From assembly GCA_030148625.1 (NCBI GenBank), contig JASBTC010000164.1:1-8698 (forward strand): a stretch of DNA of 8,698 nucleotides. The letters run 5' to 3'. The position numbers and the translations under genes were made by a program. Numbering within the stretch: position 1 is the stretch's first letter; each line of letters opens with the position of its first letter. Source of the DNA: Sphingobium sp. Lineage in GTDB: Bacteria > Pseudomonadota > Alphaproteobacteria > Sphingomonadales > Sphingomonadaceae. Of the stretch, positions 5,939 to 8,698 are shown one piece after another. The notes below the pieces were generated by a model, which was not told where the DNA came from, made no database searches, and saw nothing but the letters and a program-made list of their open reading frames with translations.

Positions 5939-6541
5939 ATGCGTAAAATCCGTACTATCGTCATCGCCGGCATCGCGGCCCTTGCCGCTGTGGGTACGGC
6001 GGTGGCGGCAAGCCATGACAGTCATGTGATGAAGCTCGACCTGCCTGACGGCTCCATTGCGCGGATCGAATATAAGGGCGATGTCGCCCCAAAGGTCACA
6101 GTCGCACCCACCCTCGATTTTGTACCCGTGCACTGGTTCGATCCGTTCGGGGCTGCCTCCCTCACCCTGTTCGACCGCATCGCGGCCGACATGGACCGAC
6201 AGACCGACATGATGATGCAGCAGGTCCGTGCGTTCCAGCTCGAACCAAACGCGCGTGGCGGCAAGGTCGACCTGGCCGCTTTCGACGTCCTGCCGGCCGG
6301 AACCGTCAGCTACAGCTTCGTGTCGACGGGTACCGGAACGGGCACATGCAGCCGAAGCGTGCAGGTCACTTCGTTCGGGCCGGGGCAGCAGCCGAAAGTG
6401 GTGTCGAACAGTTCCGGCGACTGCCGTGACGCGCCGGCGGCATCCACCACGGCTGGTTCGAGCGGAAAGGACCGGGGCGTGACACCGGCGGTGGGTCGGA
6501 CAGCAGCGGACCATGGAAGCAAGCTCCTGCATACGACCTGA
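5939..6541 (+). CDS. Exported protein of unknown function
   Basis: This 200-aa protein is not assigned to a family. It has a clear signal peptide: basic MRKIR, a hydrophobic core (TIVIAGIAALAAVGTAV), and an AVA/AVAA cleavage site near residue 23-24. The mature part begins with a segment containing MKLDLPDGSIARIEYKGD (31-48), then a helical Met/Gln-rich stretch (DRQTDMMMQQVRAF, 87-99), and a Gly/Thr/Ser-rich region with two cysteines, C137 and C162, that could form a periplasmic disulfide. The C-terminal 40 residues look disordered. ATG 5939 follows TAGGAGGA at good spacing; a TTG sits immediately before it. No RpoH-type promoter is visible in the 60-bp gap upstream, so it may be read with the preceding gene. 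It is followed by a strong hairpin. Its place in a chaperone island suggests an envelope stress role, which is inference only. Confidence 0.8.
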   Translation: MRKIRTIVIAGIAALAAVGTAVAASHDSHVMKLDLPDGSIARIEYKGDVAPKVTVAPTLDFVPVHWFDPFGAASLTLFDRIAADMDRQTDMMMQQVRAFQLEPNARGGKVDLAAFDVLPAGTVSYSFVSTGTGTGTCSRSVQVTSFGPGQQPKVVSNSSGDCRDAPAASTTAGSSGKDRGVTPAVGRTAADHGSKLLHTT

Positions 6542-6549
6542 GCCACTCA

Positions 6550-6572
6550 GGAGCGGCGCCATGCGCCGCTCC
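6550..6572 (+). terminator. Strong hairpin after the exported-protein gene
   Basis: GGAGCGGCGC (6550-6559) and GCGCCGCTCC (6563-6572) make a perfect 10-bp stem with a 3-base CAT loop, 8 bases past the stop codon. It is followed by TCCCTTTC, a pyrimidine run rather than a clean U tract. It is a probable transcription terminator separating this gene from the marC-family gene. Confidence 0.65.
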
Positions 6573-6612
6573 TCCCTTTCAATCCCAATGCCGCGACTGG
6601 CGGCCCAATGCC

Positions 6613-7245
6613 ATGCACGTACCACCCGGCATTTTCTCGAGCTTCATTACACTGCTGGTCACGATTGGGCCGATCGAGACAGCAGTCGTGTTCGCGGGCC
6701 TGACCGCCGGAATTCACCGCAGCGAGCGTATCAGCCTGGCACGCCGATCCGTTACGGTCGCCGCCTTCGTGCTTTTGGTGTTTGCACTCGCCGGCGGGCT
6801 CGTCCTCTCGCTACTGCATATTTCGCTTCCGGCGTTCCGCGTGGCCGGCGGCGTGCTTCTATTCCTGCAGGCGCTTACTCTCACTTTTTCAAGCCCCGGC
6901 CTCTCGTCGATCAACGAGGGTGAGCGGCGTGAAGCCGAGGAGCCCGGCGATATCGCGGTTTTCCCGCTCGCCTTTCCCCTGATCGCGGGGCCCGGCAGCC
7001 TTTCGGCCGCTGTGCTTGTCATGGGCCGCGCTCAGGGATGGATCGAGGCTGGTGCCATCGTAGGCATGATCCTCGTTTGCGCACTGCTGACCTGGATCGC
7101 GATGCTGGCTGCCGACCGCCTCGTCCTGTTGCTCGGCCGTACCGGCGCCGATGTGGTGGGCCGGATCTCGGGCGTTCTTCTTGCCGGGCTCGCCATCCAG
7201 TTTATTTTCGATGGCCTTGCAGCGGCACCGTTCATCCAACGCTAA
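6613..7245 (+). CDS. MarC family integral membrane protein
   Basis: This 210-aa polytopic inner-membrane protein has about six hydrophobic segments (roughly residues 5-28, 47-68, 70-90, 114-135, 141-166 and 184-206). Two MarC/UPF0056 signatures are visible: TIGPIETAVVFAGLTAG near the N-terminus, and a central FPLAFPLIAGPGSLSAAVLV repeat-related motif (PLAxPLxAGPG). The loop between them is acidic and charged (NEGERREAEEPGD). Length matches the family, usually about 200-220 aa. Despite the name, MarC has no demonstrated role in multiple antibiotic resistance, and the transported substrate is not established. The start ATG 6613 gives the expected short N-terminus but has only a weak ribosome site. 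It converges with the - strand operon, whose last gene ends 10 bases beyond its stop; no terminator is evident between them. Confidence 0.9.
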   Translation: MHVPPGIFSSFITLLVTIGPIETAVVFAGLTAGIHRSERISLARRSVTVAAFVLLVFALAGGLVLSLLHISLPAFRVAGGVLLFLQALTLTFSSPGLSSINEGERREAEEPGDIAVFPLAFPLIAGPGSLSAAVLVMGRAQGWIEAGAIVGMILVCALLTWIAMLAADRLVLLLGRTGADVVGRISGVLLAGLAIQFIFDGLAAAPFIQR

Positions 7246-7255
7246 CAGGCATCAC

Positions 7256-7615
7256 CTAAACCACCGCGTCGAGCACGCGAAGCACCCTATCGAGCATGGC
7301 AGCATTCGAAGCAGCCTTGGGCAAAGCACGCCGGGCGAAGCGCTGGAGCCGTGCAATATCGCGCCAGGGGAAACGGAGTTTGATCAAGGTCTGGCCGAGC
7401 ACCTCCGGCGCAACGCCTTGTGCTGCCTTGCCCGACCTCAGGAAATGATCGAGCAGCCGCTTGCGGTCGGCAAAGCTCCAGCCAAGTTCTTCGAGCTCGT
7501 CCGGCGGCACCGACAGCAACGCAAGCGCGAACTCCATGATGTCATCGAACGGCAACGCGATGGTGACCTGGCGGCCACCGCGCTCGCGCCAGCTTCGTAA
7601 CGGCCCCTTCATCAT
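7256..7615 (-). CDS. Conserved-looking unknown protein, third gene of the usg operon
   Basis: This 119-aa protein belongs to no family I recognise. It begins MMKGPLRSWRERGGRQV, continues with an acidic helical part (FDDIMEFALALLSVPPDELEEL), and has a basic C-terminal half (WRDIARLQRFARRALPK). It has no signal peptide, membrane segment or zinc-binding pattern, so a small soluble, mostly helical cytoplasmic protein is likely. Its start codon overlaps the usg stop as ATGA (7612-7615), which decides the start over the longer open frame reaching 7720 and implies translational coupling. It ends 10 bp from the convergent marC-family gene. Confidence 0.75.
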   Translation of the reverse strand: MMKGPLRSWRERGGRQVTIALPFDDIMEFALALLSVPPDELEELGWSFADRKRLLDHFLRSGKAAQGVAPEVLGQTLIKLRFPWRDIARLQRFARRALPKAASNAAMLDRVLRVLDAVV

Positions 7616-7881
7616 TGCAGCCTGATGACGCCATCGACGGCGCGCCACTCGGTCGGACGAATCAACTCGTCGTGCGCGATCTGCACCGAGTGAAGCGCCG
7701 CCCTGATCTCGCGCCGCCAATGATCGAGGAATTCGAACAGCACCGGAAAATCCGGCGCGAGGTCATATTCCTGCCAGACGAACAGCTGCAGCAGCGACGG
7801 GGCGTCGGGCCGGTAATAATGGACTTCCGCAGTGGTCAGCCCATAGCCTCGCAGCTGCGCGAGGAAAGCGCGATCGCTCAT
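7612..7881 (-). CDS. usg: Usg family protein
   Basis: This 89-aa protein matches the Usg family through almost its whole length: QLRGYGLTTAEVHYYRPD, SLLQLFVWQEYDLAPDFPVL, a FLDHWRREI segment, and the end HSVQIAHDELIRPTEWRAVDG. Usg proteins are small, soluble and largely confined to alphaproteobacteria. The name comes from an upstream gene next to trp genes in Caulobacter, as I recall, and the biochemical function is unknown. Here there are no trp genes; usg is instead the middle gene of a three-gene operon in a heat-shock island. Both junctions are 4-base ATGA overlaps (7878-7881 with the gene before, 7612-7615 with the gene after), so the three proteins are probably made in fixed proportion. 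Confidence 0.93.
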   Translation of the reverse strand: MSDRAFLAQLRGYGLTTAEVHYYRPDAPSLLQLFVWQEYDLAPDFPVLFEFLDHWRREIRAALHSVQIAHDELIRPTEWRAVDGVIRLQ

Positions 7882-8114
7882 CGGAGATGGCTTCCCGACT
7901 CCCGACCCTGGTCGAGCGCGCGCATGGCGGCGAGCACCTCATCGATCGGCACGGCACGCTTCGCGCCGGGCGGCTTGCGAAGCGAGGGGTGATCCCGGAC
8001 AGCGGACCGATCGGATGCCCAGGATGCGAGGATGGCGCGCTTGACTTCCGGCTCGAGGCTCGGATGGCGCGTAACATCGAAGGGATTCAGAAAACGCGAG
8101 AATGGCTGCGACAT
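7878..8114 (-). CDS. Small conserved unknown protein, first gene of the usg operon
   Basis: This 78-aa protein begins MSQPFSRFLNPFDVTRHPSL and contains the segment PEVKRAILASWASDRSAV, then PSLRKPPGAKRAVPIDEVLAAMRALD. I recall similar short alphaproteobacterial proteins with EKRAILASWASD-type motifs but know no function. The start at 8114 is set by AAGGAG 8 nt upstream on the - strand; the open frame reaches 8231 but would cross the CIRCE element and lacks a ribosome site. It is likely soluble and helical. Its stop overlaps the usg start as ATGA. Confidence 0.85.
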   Translation of the reverse strand: MSQPFSRFLNPFDVTRHPSLEPEVKRAILASWASDRSAVRDHPSLRKPPGAKRAVPIDEVLAAMRALDQGRESGSHLR

Positions 8115-8178
8115 GGCCGTATCTCCTTTCCTTAAGTCGCTCCTTTCCGTTGAGGCGGGAACGGACCCGCACCGACAG

Positions 8179-8206
8179 ATTTTGGTTCCGCGCCGAGTCT
8201 CGTCAA
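8179..8206 (-). promoter_or_regulatory. Candidate promoter of the usg operon
   Basis: On the - strand TTGACG (8206-8201) is followed after 16 bases by CAAAAT (8184-8179), a plausible sigma-70 pair. The same bases include CTTG with CCAAAAT 18 bases later, a poor match to the RpoH pattern. The site lies between the CIRCE element and the start at 8114, giving a leader of about 60 nt. Confidence 0.4.
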
Positions 8207-8224
8207 GGGGGCAATTAGACCGGA

Positions 8225-8251
8225 TTGGCACTCCAGCCCCAAGAGTGCCAA
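8225..8251. promoter_or_regulatory. CIRCE operator (HrcA binding site)
   Basis: TTGGCACTC (8225-8233), nine bases, then GAGTGCCAA (8243-8251) form a perfect 9-9-9 inverted repeat. The classical CIRCE is TTAGCACTC-N9-GAGTGCTAA; this copy differs by one compensated pair. HrcA repressor binds CIRCE upstream of groESL in many bacteria, including alphaproteobacteria. The element is 115 bp before the groES start and 18 bp from the start of the candidate - strand promoter, so it could act on both divergent units. Confidence 0.93.
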
Positions 8252-8268
8252 AAAATTTTGCCTCCCCT

Positions 8269-8296
8269 CTTGAACGGAAAAATCGGTTTTCCTAGT
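8269..8296 (+). promoter_or_regulatory. RpoH (sigma-32) type promoter of groES
   Basis: CTTGAA (8269-8274) and CCTAGT (8291-8296) give CTTG-N18-CCTAGTT, close to the pattern before the hsp20 genes. The transcript would start near 8303, leaving a leader of about 63 nt. It lies downstream of CIRCE, so HrcA may instead act on a second, unseen housekeeping promoter. Confidence 0.6.
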
Positions 8297-8365
8297 TCGA
8301 TTGAACCTGTCGTTCGGATGAACGGCAGGGTTGTCACATCATGTTTTGCATCTGGAGGTTTTGCC

Positions 8366-8680
8366 ATGCATTTCCGCCCCTTGCACGACCGTGTGGTCGT
8401 CCGTCGCATCGACGCCGAGGAGAAGACCTCGGGCGGCATCATCATCCCTGACACCGCCAAGGAAAAGCCGCAGGAAGGCGAGGTCGCCGCCGTTGGGCCG
8501 GGCGCCCGCGACGATAACGGCGCGCTCGTCGAACTGTCGGTAAAGGCCGGCGATCGGATCCTGTTCGGCAAATGGTCGGGCACCGAGGTCAAGATCGACG
8601 GCGAGGATCTGCTCATCATGAAGGAGAGCGACATCCTTGGCGTGATCGACAATGTCGTGCCTCTCAAGCAGGCGGCCTGA
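8366..8680 (+). CDS. groES: Co-chaperonin GroES (Hsp10)
   Basis: This 104-aa protein is the lid of the GroEL folding chamber in the cytoplasm; it forms a heptameric ring that caps GroEL in an ATP-dependent cycle. It is full length. It starts [16 protein letters not shown] and carries the mobile loop at about 17-34, with GGIIIP as the hydrophobic GroEL-contact tripeptide region. AVGPGA (42-47), [12 protein letters not shown] and the closing DILGVI are all typical. ATG 8366 is preceded by TGGAGG with good spacing; the open frame runs back to 8225 but would cross the promoter. Control by CIRCE and an RpoH-type promoter is visible upstream. groEL would normally follow within about 50-100 bp, beyond the window edge. 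Such islands sometimes carry a second groESL copy, which cannot be judged here. Confidence 0.97.
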   Translation: MHFRPLHDRVVVRRIDAEEKTSGGIIIPDTAKEKPQEGEVAAVGPGARDDNGALVELSVKAGDRILFGKWSGTEVKIDGEDLLIMKESDILGVIDNVVPLKQAA

Positions 8681-8698
8681 TCGACCGCCCTTATTCCT

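Noticed and set aside
5861..6625. A 254-codon open frame on the - strand
   Set aside because: It is antisense to the exported-protein gene, which has a clear signal peptide and ribosome site; the - strand product shows no recognisable motif.
8347..8370. Hairpin over the groES start (TGCAT with ATGCA)
   Set aside because: Only five base pairs with a 14-base loop; too weak to propose as a thermosensor.
1..8698. CRISPR array, tRNA/rRNA genes, transposase or integrase
   Set aside because: No regularly spaced repeats, cloverleaf-like sequence or mobile-element protein motifs were seen on either strand.

Overview
The window is GC-rich, with short gaps, frequent start/stop overlaps and protein families that point to an alphaproteobacterium, most likely a sphingomonad (order Sphingomonadales). 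The evidence is a Usg-family gene, CTTG-N17/18-CCTA heat-shock promoters of the alphaproteobacterial RpoH type, a ROSE-like leader on an hsp20 gene, and a stand-alone NDUFS4-like domain protein. The genus cannot be fixed from sequence alone. 

Left block (about 1-3636, + strand): an acyl-CoA metabolism cluster. A GTG-started protein fuses an HMG-CoA-synthase/ketosynthase-like domain to a DUF35 zinc-ribbon/OB module. Its stop codon directly abuts an SCP-x-type thiolase, which is followed 41 bp later by a short-chain dehydrogenase (SDR). The SDR reading frame carries an amber codon exactly where the catalytic tyrosine of its YxxxK motif should be, so as given it cannot make a working enzyme. The synthase-like domain also seems to lack the usual catalytic Cys and His. 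This suggests a structural or CoA-handling partner for the thiolase, in the manner of thiolase/HMG-CoA synthase/DUF35 complexes in archaea or aldolase/DUF35 pairs in steroid degradation. The substrate cannot be read from the sequence.

Middle (3637-4303): a gene-poor stretch with at most one small membrane-peptide ORF, ending in a strong RpoH-type promoter and a structured leader of about 95 nt with the hallmarks of a ROSE RNA thermometer.

Right block (4304-8698): a stress island. On the + strand it holds two different small heat-shock proteins, an NDUFS4-like protein overlapping the end of the second, an exported protein of unknown function, and a MarC-family membrane protein. Converging on these from the - strand is a tightly coupled three-gene operon (78-aa conserved unknown, Usg, 119-aa unknown). 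Between that operon and a divergent groES lie a perfect CIRCE operator and an RpoH-type promoter; groEL would be expected just past the right edge. The block is controlled at three visible levels: sigma-32 promoters, HrcA/CIRCE repression, and probable RNA thermosensing.
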